Source: Falsihalocynthiibacter arcticus
GTDB taxonomy: Bacteria; Pseudomonadota; Alphaproteobacteria; Rhodobacterales; Rhodobacteraceae
Reading direction: 5' to 3'
Length of the DNA: 64,000 nt
Assembly: GCF_000812665.2 (NCBI RefSeq)
Contig: NZ_CP014327.1
Location: 620,001-684,000, forward strand
Shown: in pieces, positions 8,978 through 18,045 of the stretch
Numbering within the stretch: position 1 is the stretch's first letter
Layout: each line of letters starts with the position of its first letter
Program-made: the position numbers and the translations under genes
The notes under the pieces: generated by a model
Databases searched by the model: none
What the model was told of the DNA's origin: nothing
What the model saw: only the letters and a program-made list of their open reading frames with translations

Positions 8978-9748
8978 ATGAGCGACACAGCAATTTATCC
9001 CGACCTAAAGGGCCAATCCGTTTTCATCACCGGAGGCGGTTCAGGTATTGGCGCGTCACTGACCGAAGGTTTTCTGCGCCAAGGTGCCCAAGTCGCATTT
9101 GTTCAACGCTCTGATTCCACCGCATTTTGTGACGAAATGGAAAAGGAAACGGGATCACGCCCCCTTTTCATTCCATGTGATGTTTCGGATATTCCAGCCC
9201 TCAAAGGTGCACTCGATACAGCCTCAAAAGCGCATGGACCCGTAACCGTTTTGGTCAACAACGCGGCCAACGACCAGCGCCACGAAACCCTCGAAGTGAC
9301 CGAAGAATTTTGGGATTGGTCACAGGCCATCAACCTCAAATCCTATTTCTTCGCGTGCCAAGCAGCCTTTGAAGGCATGCGGGATGCGGGCGGCGGCAGC
9401 ATTATCAATTTCACCTCCATTTCCTACATGATGGGCGGCGCAGGCTACCCCGCATATACCACCGCCAACTCAGGCATCAATGGTCTGACCCGCAGCCTTG
9501 CACGCGAGTTTGGCCCTGACAAAGTGCGGGTAAATGCCCTCGCTCCGGGATGGGTTCTAACACAAAAACAGATCGACATGTGGGTCACGCCAGAGGGCTT
9601 GGCTGGGCACCTCGACAAACAGTGCCTCAACGCATCCCTTGCCCCCGAAGACATCGTGGGGGGCGTCCTGTTCCTCGCCTCGAAATCAAGCAAGATGATG
9701 ACAGGGCAAGCCCTCGTCATTGACGGCGGCGTTGTGGTGACAGGATAA
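8978..9748 (+). CDS. SDR-family sugar dehydrogenase (probable galactose dehydrogenase) lacking the catalytic Lys
   Basis: 256 residues with the classical short-chain dehydrogenase fold: TGGGSGIG cofactor loop (residues 18-25), NNAA (94-97), Ser147 and Tyr160. The active-site pattern should be YxxxK, but the sequence reads YTTAN: the codon for residue 164 is AAC (Asn), so the catalytic lysine is missing. By position between the alpha-galactosidase and DgoK it should oxidise D-galactose to galactono-lactone in the DeLey-Doudoroff pathway, and its N-terminus resembles rhizobial sugar dehydrogenases. The ATG at 8978 is used; an in-frame TTG lies at 8966. Its stop overlaps the next start by one base. 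Activity is uncertain because of the substitution. Confidence 0.8.
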   Translation: MSDTAIYPDLKGQSVFITGGGSGIGASLTEGFLRQGAQVAFVQRSDSTAFCDEMEKETGSRPLFIPCDVSDIPALKGALDTASKAHGPVTVLVNNAANDQRHETLEVTEEFWDWSQAINLKSYFFACQAAFEGMRDAGGGSIINFTSISYMMGGAGYPAYTTANSGINGLTRSLAREFGPDKVRVNALAPGWVLTQKQIDMWVTPEGLAGHLDKQCLNASLAPEDIVGGVLFLASKSSKMMTGQALVIDGGVVVTG

Positions 9749-10659
9749 TGGCGCGCGCGATTAGGCCAGATTGGATTGCAGTTGATTGGGGCACGTCCAA
9801 TCTACGGGCTTGGGCCATGTCACACACGGGTGACATTCTTGCTGAAGCGAGTTCCGACCAAGGCATGGGTAAGCTCACCCAAGACGCGTTTGAACCCGCC
9901 CTGTTGTCATTGGTTGAGCCTTGGTTGTCTGACAAAACGCCCGTGGTCGCATGCGGAATGGTCGGCTCACGACAGGGGTGGCAAGAAGCCCGTTATCGCA
10001 CCGTGCCTTGTACACCCTGCAGCGGGGATACCACCCGTGTAGACACTCACGACCCGCGCCTTTCGGTCCATCTTATTGCGGGTTTAAAACAAGACAAACC
10101 CGCCGACGTTATGCGCGGCGAAGAATCCCAAATTGCGGGGCTTCTGGCCTTGAACCCCATCTTTGATGGCGTTGTTTGTCTTCCGGGAACCCATACCAAA
10201 TGGGCGCGGATCAGTGCGGGCGAAGTCGTGAGTTTTCAAACCTTCATGACGGGCGAACTTTTTGCGTGTTTGTCCGATTATTCCGTCTTGCGCCATTCTG
10301 TTACTACGGAAGATTGGGACGATGCAGCCTTTTCGCAAGCGATTGACGACGCGCTATCCAAACCCGAAAGCATGGCCGCGCGCCTGTTTTCTCTGCGCGC
10401 AGAATCCCTTCTTAACGACCTCCCTGCGGCCTCCGCACGTGCGCGCCTCTCGGGCTTGCTACTTGGTGCAGAACTTGCCGCAGCACGACCCTATTGGCTG
10501 GGTCAAGACATTGCGATTATTGGCGCAAAGGGCCTGACAAACCTTTACGCAACCGCCCTGCGCCAACTGGGGTGTGCTCCCACGATTCCCGAGGCCGAGA
10601 ACCTTACGCTCGCGGGCCTTGCAACGACCTATCTTTCTCTTAAGGAGACTTCCAAATGA
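9748..10659 (+). CDS. dgoK: 2-dehydro-3-deoxygalactonokinase
   Basis: 303 residues matching DgoK length. Recognisable elements: the N-terminal phosphate loop VDWGTSNLRAW, the substrate-side MVGSRQGW, the GEESQIAG stretch, and the CLPGTHTKWARI motif characteristic of the family. It phosphorylates 2-keto-3-deoxygalactonate to the 6-phosphate using ATP. The start overlaps the SDR stop (TAATG) and its TGA overlaps the DgoA start (ATGA), giving tight coupling with the enzyme before and after it in the pathway. Confidence 0.9.
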   Translation: MARAIRPDWIAVDWGTSNLRAWAMSHTGDILAEASSDQGMGKLTQDAFEPALLSLVEPWLSDKTPVVACGMVGSRQGWQEARYRTVPCTPCSGDTTRVDTHDPRLSVHLIAGLKQDKPADVMRGEESQIAGLLALNPIFDGVVCLPGTHTKWARISAGEVVSFQTFMTGELFACLSDYSVLRHSVTTEDWDDAAFSQAIDDALSKPESMAARLFSLRAESLLNDLPAASARARLSGLLLGAELAAARPYWLGQDIAIIGAKGLTNLYATALRQLGCAPTIPEAENLTLAGLATTYLSLKETSK

Positions 10660-11273
10660 GCCGCCCCCTGATCGCCATTATTCGTGGCGTTACCCCCGCC
10701 GAAGCCCTCGATGTCTCTGCCGCCCTTCTTGAGGCAGGCATCGACCGCATTGAAGTGCCGATGAACTCACCGGATGCGTTGGTGAGTATTGCATCAATGG
10801 TCAAAACCTATGGCGACCGCGCGTTAATTGGCGCAGGGACCGTATTGACCCCCGAGGTCGTACGCGCGGTGGCAGACCTAGGTGGCAAGCTTATTGTCTC
10901 ACCGAATGCAAATGTTGAGGTGATCAAAGAAACCAAACGTCTGGGCCTCCAGAGTTTTCCCGGCGTACTAACCCCAACCGAATGTTTTTCCGCCATCCAC
11001 GCCGGTGCCGACGGCATTAAAATTTTCCCATCCTTTCTCCTCGGCGTCGAGGGCCTCAAGGCAATCTGTGCCGTCCTTCCTCCCGAGGTTCCCGTGTTCA
11101 TGGTCGGCGGGGTTGGCCCCGCGAATTTCGCCGAACTTCTCCAAGCGGGGGCCTCCGGTTTTGGCATTGGAACGGGTCTTTACAAACCTGGGTTCACAGC
11201 CGACGATGTGCATAAACGCGCCGTAGAAATGGTCACCGCCTATGACAAAATCACGCAGGAGACACACACATGA
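10656..11273 (+). CDS. dgoA: 2-dehydro-3-deoxy-6-phosphogalactonate aldolase
   Basis: 205 residues, a class I KDPG/KDPGal aldolase trimer subunit. The Schiff-base lysine is in GIKIFPS (Lys122) and the general acid/base glutamate in RIEVPMNSP (Glu33); FPGVLTPTE is the phosphate/carboxylate-binding stretch. It splits KDPGal into pyruvate and glyceraldehyde 3-phosphate. The MNSP rather than LRTP after the glutamate is the version seen in galactonate-type aldolases. Translationally coupled on both sides by ATGA overlaps. Confidence 0.9.
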   Translation: MSRPLIAIIRGVTPAEALDVSAALLEAGIDRIEVPMNSPDALVSIASMVKTYGDRALIGAGTVLTPEVVRAVADLGGKLIVSPNANVEVIKETKRLGLQSFPGVLTPTECFSAIHAGADGIKIFPSFLLGVEGLKAICAVLPPEVPVFMVGGVGPANFAELLQAGASGFGIGTGLYKPGFTADDVHKRAVEMVTAYDKITQETHT

Positions 11274-12142
11274 CCCAAGCCACGCTCTTTGATTCCCGCA
11301 CCTGTATCCTTGGGGAAGGCCCCCTGTGGCACCCCCTTCGCAAGCAATATTATTGGTTCGATATCATGGGGAAAAAGCTCCTAACTTTGGGCGCGGATGG
11401 CCCTAAGGAATGGAGCTTTGACGAACATGTATCGGCAGCAGGTTGGGTCTCTGAAAACGAGCTTTTGATCGCCAGTCAAACGGCACTATTCTTGTTCGAT
11501 TTGAACTCAGGCAAAACCGTTCGCAAGCTTTGTCACCTTGAAGCCGACGACGCCATCACCCGTTCAAATGATGGCCGCGCAGACACCTATGGCGGCTTTT
11601 GGATCGGGACAATGGGCATCAATGCGGAGACGAACGCAGGCGCAATTTATCGCTATTACAAGGGCGAACTTCGCCGTCTCTATTCTGATATTTCGATCAG
11701 CAATTCGATCTGTTTCTCGCCTGAAGGGGCCTATGCCTACTATAGTGACACGGCCGAAAAAGCCATTCGACGCCAGAAGCTTAACCCAAAGGACGGGTGG
11801 CCAACGGGCTCCAGCGAACTTTGGCTCGACCTCTCGAAAGAGGGCATCAACCCCGATGGATCCGTGATCGACATGCGGGGTTATTTGTGGAACGCACAGT
11901 GGGGCCTAAACCGCATTGCGTGCTACAACCCCGACGGTGTTTTGCTCGAAACCGTTGCCTGTCCAGAAGCGAGCCAAACATCTTGCCCCGCCTTTGGTGG
12001 CGAAGGTTTAACCGACCTCCTCATCACAACTGCGCGTGTTGGATTGAGTGCTGAAATCTTAGAAAAAGAGCCAATGGCAGGCGCTACTTTCCTTGCCAAA
12101 GACGTCGCCAAAGGCCAACAAGAGAACCAAGTCATCCTATGA
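11270..12142 (+). CDS. SMP-30/gluconolactonase-family sugar lactonase
   Basis: 290 residues of the six-bladed beta-propeller SMP-30/gluconolaconase/LRE family. Metal-binding signatures are GEGPLWHP (Glu near residue 16), TRSNDGRAD (Asn), SNSICFSPEG (Asn) and GINPDGSVIDMRGYLWNAQWG (Asp). It should open the galactono-lactone made by the dehydrogenase to galactonate, filling the lactonase step of the operon. It also resembles L-arabinonolactonases, so the substrate rests on context. ATGA overlaps join it to dgoA and to the beta-galactosidase gene. Confidence 0.88.
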   Translation: MTQATLFDSRTCILGEGPLWHPLRKQYYWFDIMGKKLLTLGADGPKEWSFDEHVSAAGWVSENELLIASQTALFLFDLNSGKTVRKLCHLEADDAITRSNDGRADTYGGFWIGTMGINAETNAGAIYRYYKGELRRLYSDISISNSICFSPEGAYAYYSDTAEKAIRRQKLNPKDGWPTGSSELWLDLSKEGINPDGSVIDMRGYLWNAQWGLNRIACYNPDGVLLETVACPEASQTSCPAFGGEGLTDLLITTARVGLSAEILEKEPMAGATFLAKDVAKGQQENQVIL

Positions 12143-14040
12143 AAAGAACCCTCGGCGTTTGCTATTATCCGGAACATTGGCCCGAAGAAGAATGGGCCGA
12201 CAATGCACGGCGCATGGTCGAAACAGGCCTCACATGGGTGCGCATCGGCGAATTCGCGTGGCAGCGCATGGAACCCGCGTCTGGGCGGCTGGAACTCGAA
12301 TGGCTCGACCGCGCAATTGATGTTTTGGGCGCAGCGGGTCTGAAGGTCATTCTCGGGACTCCCACCGCGACACCACCGCGTTGGATGCTCAACAAACATC
12401 CCGATATGAATATCGTGACACCCGATGGCGTTCGACGCAAATTCGGGTCACGCCGCAATTATTGTTTTAGCCACTTGGGCTACCGGCAAGAATGCGCGCG
12501 GATCACCCGTATTTTGGCTGAACGCTATGGCAAAAACCCTCATATTGCCGCGTGGCAAACCGATAATGAGTATGGCTGCCACGACACGACCCTTTCCTAC
12601 TCCACCCATGCACGAGACGGCTTTCGCGATTGGCTCGCGCAGAAGTATCAGTCCACCGATGCGTTAAACCGCGCTTGGGGTAATGTCTTCTGGTCCTTGG
12701 ATTATAACACATTCGACCAAATCGAACTTCCAAACTTAACAGTCACCGACCCAAGTCCAGCCCACGTCATGGCATTCCGGCGGTATTCTTCTGACCAAGT
12801 TGTCGCTTTCAACCGCGTTCAAACCGAGATTTTACGCGCCCACACTGATGCACCGCTGATCCACAATTACATGGGGCGCATCACCGAATTTGATCATTAT
12901 ACCGTTGGCGAAGACCTCGATATTGCCAGCTGGGATAGCTATCCCCTCGGCTTCTTGTCCGACCGACTCGAAGGCACGCCCGAGCACAAAGCTCGCTATT
13001 TGCGCCAAGGCGACCCCGACATGCAGGCCTTCCATCACGATCTTTACCGCTCCGTTGGCAGAGGCCGCTGGTGGATCATGGAGCAACAGCCCGGCCCCGT
13101 GAATTGGGCGCCTTATAACCCTGCTCCCCTCCCCGGAATGGAGCGCCTTTGGGCGTGGGAAGCTTTCGCCCATGGCGCGGAAACCGTCTGTTTTTTCCGC
13201 TGGCGTCAGCCCGCTTTTGCGCAGGAACAAATGCATACGGCGCTCCTTCGGCCTGATGGAGTTGACGCGCCAGCCCTCGCTGAAGTTTTGCAAGTATCCA
13301 AAGAAATTTCGACCATTCCAAATGCCGGAACCGCGACCGCGCGCGTCGCATTGATTTTTGACTACACGTCGGCATGGGCATGGGACGTGCAGCCACAAGG
13401 CGCGGATTTCGACTACTTCCGCCTTTGTATGTCGCACTACCGCGCCCTACGCCGAGCGGGATTATCCGTCGATATTCTACCGGCCGACACCCAGAATTTG
13501 AACCAATACAAATTGGTTCTTGCTCCAGGCCTCATGGTCATTCCGCCCTCCTTGATGGCCGCACTTACTACGTTCCAAGGGACGGCACTCATTGGTCCTC
13601 GCAGCAATGTCAAAACAGACGAGATGTCGATTTCTGTTCCGCTTGGACCAAACCTGCCGAACCTCGATAGCAAGGTCGTGAACACCGAAAGCATCCCGCC
13701 CAATTGCGCAATTGCGTTGCAAAACGGTGGCACCATCCGCCACTGGTTTGAACACCTTGAAGGGGAAGCGCCCATTCGCTGGAGCACCGCCGATGGCCGC
13801 CCTGCCATCGTTTCAAACGGTAATCTCAACTATTTAGCGGGATGGTTCGACGACGAAACCCTATTCAAATTGATCGCTGAAACCTGTGTTGATCTAGAGA
13901 TGGAAGTGACGGACCTTCCGGACGGATTGCGCATTCGGGATACGCAAACGCACCGTTTCTATGTCAACTATGCCCCTGAAGATCTCGAACACGAAGGCTT
14001 AAAAGTCCCTGCCGCTGGGGTGGTTTGGAAAGCGTTTTAA
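12139..14040 (+). CDS. Beta-galactosidase, glycoside hydrolase family 42
   Basis: 633 residues, close to the usual GH42 length of about 650-690. The N-terminus LGVCYYPEHWPEEEW is diagnostic. The acid/base glutamate is in AAWQTDNEYG (Glu144) and the nucleophile in WWIMEQQPGPVNW (Glu315), followed by the trimerisation domain (ATARVALIFDYTSAWAWD) and a small C-terminal beta domain. No signal peptide, so it acts on imported beta-galactosides. Last gene of the operon; the convergent permease gene ends 25 bases further on with no obvious terminator between. Confidence 0.92.
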   Translation: MKRTLGVCYYPEHWPEEEWADNARRMVETGLTWVRIGEFAWQRMEPASGRLELEWLDRAIDVLGAAGLKVILGTPTATPPRWMLNKHPDMNIVTPDGVRRKFGSRRNYCFSHLGYRQECARITRILAERYGKNPHIAAWQTDNEYGCHDTTLSYSTHARDGFRDWLAQKYQSTDALNRAWGNVFWSLDYNTFDQIELPNLTVTDPSPAHVMAFRRYSSDQVVAFNRVQTEILRAHTDAPLIHNYMGRITEFDHYTVGEDLDIASWDSYPLGFLSDRLEGTPEHKARYLRQGDPDMQAFHHDLYRSVGRGRWWIMEQQPGPVNWAPYNPAPLPGMERLWAWEAFAHGAETVCFFRWRQPAFAQEQMHTALLRPDGVDAPALAEVLQVSKEISTIPNAGTATARVALIFDYTSAWAWDVQPQGADFDYFRLCMSHYRALRRAGLSVDILPADTQNLNQYKLVLAPGLMVIPPSLMAALTTFQGTALIGPRSNVKTDEMSISVPLGPNLPNLDSKVVNTESIPPNCAIALQNGGTIRHWFEHLEGEAPIRWSTADGRPAIVSNGNLNYLAGWFDDETLFKLIAETCVDLEMEVTDLPDGLRIRDTQTHRFYVNYAPEDLEHEGLKVPAAGVVWKAF

Positions 14041-14065
14041 GCACCGGCCGCGCACCCAAATCCAA

Positions 14066-16596
14066 TTACTCGCGTGCGCGAAGGATTGGCGCAGGCCGTG
14101 TAGCCAAGGGACGCCACGCAAATATCAGACCGGCAATTGTTGTAATAGCAGCCCCACCGACGATGATCGTGATGGCGGACATCCAGTTAAATCGAAACGA
14201 GTTTTCCATAACGAAAACCATAACCGCCCACCCCGCGATGGCCCCTGCTAGTGTCGCCACAACGCCCGCCGCGGCTCCCAAAAGAGCACTTCGCAAAGCA
14301 AAGCTCGCGAGGATTGTGCCACGTGTCGCGCCAAGCGTTTTCAGGACCGCGGCTTCAAAAACACGCGCACGTTCCCCCGCTGCCGCCGCACCAATCAGCA
14401 CGATGAATCCTGTTAGCAACGTTGCTGCCGCCCCAAAGGACGTGGCCGCAGCAATGGCCCCCAACGCTTCCGTCACGCGCGCAATTGCATCGCGAACGCG
14501 GATCGCAGACACATTTGGATACGCCCGCGAAACATCCCGCACAAAGGCCGCTTCGGCCTCTTCTTGGGCATAAACCGTTGCGATATGGCTGTGAGGCGCG
14601 CCTTCAAGGGCTGACGGGTTGAAAATCATCACGAAATTCATACTCGCGTCCGAGAAATCCACTGACCGAAAGCTGGTAATTTCGGCCGTTAGATCGCGGC
14701 CCAAAATATTGACGGTCAACCGGTCCCCAAGCTTGAGGCCCATCTCGGCGGCCTCTTCGGCCCCAAAGCTCATAACCGGTGGGCCTGAATAATCTTCGGG
14801 CCACCAGTCGCCATTGGTGAGCGTGGTATTTTCAGGAGGTAGCGCCGCATAGGTCACACCCCGATCCCCCCGCAAAACCCAATGGTCCCCCGCAACATCT
14901 CGCGCGGGGTGGTCATTAATCTGCGTGATAACACCCCGAAGCATCGGCGCGGATTGAACACGATCTACACCTTCATCCGTTGCGGCACGTTCCTCAAAGC
15001 CTGCAAGTTGATCCGGCTGAATATCGACGAAAAAATAGCTCGGAGCCACGTCGGGTAAATCTTGGGAAATCGCCGCCCGCAGGTTTGAATCTATCTGTCC
15101 GACGGCGGCCAAAACCGAAAGACCTAAGCCAAGCGAAAGGACGACGGACCGTGCTTCCCCCCAGGTGCGGCGATGGACGACAGCGCCATTCTCACAGCTG
15201 TATTTCCGCGCGCGAAAATGCCCATTTTGCGCGCAATTATGCGCAAACCACCTGCCATCAGGGTCAAGAGGGCTAGCGCGCCTAGTACGCCAACAAACGC
15301 CCAAAGTGTCAGGCGAGGAACGCCAGAGAAAGATGCCGCCGTAAACACGAGGAGTGCCAAGAGAAGGCCCGTGACAACGATGTATCGGGGCCGTAGCCAT
15401 CCGCTTTCTCCACCCGAGATTGAGCGAAAAAGCGCGGCGGCGCGTATATTTTCGGTTTTGGCGAGGGGCCAAAGTGTAAAGAGCAGAGCCGTTAAAGCGC
15501 CATAGATTGCAGCTTCGATCATTGGTGCCGCATGAAACGAAATATCAATCGGGAACGGGAACCGTGCCGCGAGTAACGGCGCAATTGCGAACGGAAGAAC
15601 CGCCCCCAAAATAAGCCCTAAGCCAATTCCAAAGAGTGTCAGCACGCCAATTTGAATAAAGTAGGCAGCAAAAATCGTCCGCCCTTCGGCCCCTAAAGTT
15701 TTCAGAATCGCGATTACTTCGGTTTTGGCTTCAAGATACGTACGGACAGCGGCCGAAATCCCAACCCCGCCAACTGCCAATCCCGCAAGTCCTACGAGCA
15801 CCAAAAACGCGCCGATCCGTTCCACAAACCGAGATATTCCCGGGGCACCGTTTCGCATATCTCGCCACCGAACACCCTTATCGGCGAACTGTTCAATCGC
15901 CACAGTCTTGAGCCCTTCCAGATCGGTGTTTTCCGAAAGGCGCAGACGGTATTTGGATTCAAAGAGCGTACCCGGCTCAAGAAGTCCGGATTGGGCCAAA
16001 TCGTTTCGAAGCACCATGGTGCGTGGCCCAAGACCAAAGCCTGATCCTGCAGCATCAGGTTCTCGCAGCAAGGAAGCGGTCAATCGAAACTCTTGTGTTC
16101 CTAGGGTAAATTTGTCACCAATTTGCAAGTCAAGCCGCGCAATCAGAACCGGATCCATCACCGCACCGGGGACGCCATCAATGGCTGCGAAAGCGGAGGC
16201 AAGATCAGGTGCGCCGTCCAAAACAATGTCGCCGATGAGCGGGTATTGCGCATCTACCGCCTTGAGTTGCGTCAGCGCACGCTCTTCTTGCGATCCCGTT
16301 TTTTGGGTGACGGCCATCGAACGGAAATCCGCGACTTCCGATATTTCGGTTGCAACATTGGCCATCCACGCACGTTCGTCTTCGTCGGCAAAACGATAGG
16401 TGAACTTCAGTTCGGCATCCCCGCCCAAGATGACACCGCCCTCATCTGCAAGCCCTTGTTCAAGCCCCGACCGAACGGATCCGACCGCCGCAATCGCGGC
16501 GACTCCCAGAGCCAAGCACATGACGAAAACGCGAAACCCCGAGAGACCGCCACGCAACTCGCGGCGGGCAATACGAGCGGCCATGCGAAGACTCAT
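14066..16596 (-). pseudogene. YbbP-type FtsX-domain ABC permease, interrupted by a one-base frameshift
   Basis: Two overlapping minus-strand frames, 15124-16596 (N-terminal half) and 14066 to about 15170 (C-terminal half), together make one permease of about 843 residues with an early membrane helix (FRVFVMCLALGVAAIAAV) and two FtsX-type four-helix blocks. The join falls at a six-C run on the plus strand (15157-15162). Adding one base there restores a continuous reading through AAPGGEARSVVLSLGLG. This is the E. coli ybbA-ybbP-tesA arrangement: the ATPase gene overlaps its start by ATGA and tesA is divergent. The complex is thought to move a lipophilic substrate across the inner membrane; its role here is not known. 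The frameshift may be a sequencing error. Confidence 0.85.
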
Positions 16597-17282
16597 TCGG
16601 CGGCCTCTCGCTGCACATCCAATTCGCCATCCACAAGCCGAATAACGCGATCACATTGCGCCGCGAGACCGTTTGAATGTGTGACCAAAACTAAGGTCGC
16701 CCCGTGGCGCTCCCTTAGCCCCATGAGTAAATCGAGGACCGCCGCACCATTCGCGCCATCCAGATTCCCTGTTGGCTCATCCGCGAGCAAGATGTCGGGC
16801 CGTGGCGCCGCCGCGCGAGCCAAAGCAACCCGTTGTTGCTCGCCACCAGACATCTGAGACGGGTAGTGCCCCGCCCGCGCGCCCAGCCCCACGGCCTCGA
16901 GTTCCGCGCGCGCGCGATCAAACGCATCTGCATCCCCTGCAAGCTCAAGAGGGGTCGCAACATTTTCCAATGCAGTCATTGTGGGAATGAGGTGGAAAGA
17001 TTGGAACACAACTCCCATATGTTTTCTACGAAAGCGCGCCAACGCGTCTTCATTCATCGCTGACAAATCTTGACCCAATGCCAAAACCTGCCCCGAATTC
17101 GCCCGTTCAAGCCCGCCCATGACCATCAAAAGAGAAGACTTTCCCGACCCCGAAGGCCCGATCAGCGCCAATGTTTCTGCGCGGGTGACATCAAGGGAAA
17201 TTCCCTTCAATATATCAATAACGCCCGCGTTGCCCGCAAGCGAGAGCGTCACATCTGTTAGCGAAAGGACCGTGTCAGACAT
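16593..17282 (-). CDS. ybbA: LolD/YbbA-type ABC transporter ATP-binding protein
   Basis: 229 residues with Walker A GPSGSGKSS, signature MSGGEQQRVALARA, Walker B ILLADEPTGNLD and the H-loop LVTHS, the MacB/LolD class of ATPases that pair with FtsX-like permeases. It should partner the frameshifted permease just downstream (ATGA overlap). The ATG complement at 17280-17282 has GAGGAA nine bases upstream and is preferred to a longer in-frame start at 17342. Its start codon shares bases with the divergent tesA start. Confidence 0.9.
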   Translation of the reverse strand: MSDTVLSLTDVTLSLAGNAGVIDILKGISLDVTRAETLALIGPSGSGKSSLLMVMGGLERANSGQVLALGQDLSAMNEDALARFRRKHMGVVFQSFHLIPTMTALENVATPLELAGDADAFDRARAELEAVGLGARAGHYPSQMSGGEQQRVALARAAAPRPDILLADEPTGNLDGANGAAVLDLLMGLRERHGATLVLVTHSNGLAAQCDRVIRLVDGELDVQREAAE

Positions 17283-17979
17283 GTTCAATATTCCTCGCCT
17301 TAGGGTAGCTTTTTTATATGGGCCTTTTCTGTCGGGGTACAAGCTTCTGATTCCAGTGATTTTAGCGACAAATCTAATGAGTGCACGCGTTCAGGCCGAA
17401 ACTGTCGTCATTGCGGCGCTTGGGGATAGTTTAACGCAGGGCTACGGCCTCCCTCAGGAGGACGGCTTGGTCGCACAACTCCAAGGCTGGCTTGATGAAA
17501 ATAACCACGATATTCGTCTTATCAATGCGGGGGTTTCGGGCGACACCACTGCGGGGGGACGGTCGCGCATCGAATGGACTCTCACGCCTGACGTCGACGC
17601 CGTGATCGTTGAGTTGGGCGGGAACGATATGATGCGCGGGATTGCTCCGAGCGACAGCCGTAAAAACCTTACTGAAATCCTTGAAATTCTGCAAAGTCGC
17701 GACCTCCCTGTTTTGCTGGTTGGTTTGCCCAGCGCGAATAATTTCGGACCCGAGTTCAAGGCGGAATTTGATGATATGTTTCCAGCCCTCTCGACGGACT
17801 TTGAGACGCTGCTTTATCCCGATTTCTTCACCAGTTTTCGCACAAAACTCAACGACACGTCTGCTTTGACAACCTACATGCAGGATGATGCGATTCATCC
17901 GAATGCTAAGGGAGTCGCGGCTATTGTGGAAGATTTCGGACCGTTGGTCGTGGAGCTTGCCCAACAGACACAAGAATAG
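17281..17979 (+). CDS. tesA: Acyl-CoA thioesterase I / lysophospholipase L1, GDSL family
   Basis: 232 residues. A basic then hydrophobic signal-peptide-like N-terminus ends near residue 39 (RVQA). Mature motifs: LGDSLTQGYG with nucleophile Ser50, NAGVSGDTT (oxyanion Gly), ELGGNDMMRG (Asn115) and DDAIHPNAKG with Asp203 and His206 completing the triad. The family is a broad periplasmic esterase/thioesterase/lysophospholipase. The divergent ybbA neighbour matches the conserved gammaproteobacterial order. The assigned ATG (17281) overlaps the ybbA start codon on the other strand; a later in-frame start would cut into the signal peptide. Confidence 0.9.
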   Translation: MFNIPRLRVAFLYGPFLSGYKLLIPVILATNLMSARVQAETVVIAALGDSLTQGYGLPQEDGLVAQLQGWLDENNHDIRLINAGVSGDTTAGGRSRIEWTLTPDVDAVIVELGGNDMMRGIAPSDSRKNLTEILEILQSRDLPVLLVGLPSANNFGPEFKAEFDDMFPALSTDFETLLYPDFFTSFRTKLNDTSALTTYMQDDAIHPNAKGVAAIVEDFGPLVVELAQQTQE

Positions 17980-18045
17980 TTTCTGGTTTGTCCTGCGTCG
18001 CGAACCCTATAGTACGCTTGGACAACCCCATCAAAGGATCGGCAA

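Noticed and set aside
15150-15170. Programmed frameshifting in the ybbP-type gene
   Set aside because: A six-G slippery run could permit it, but the same one-base loss is seen in two unrelated genes and the family is normally made without frameshifting.
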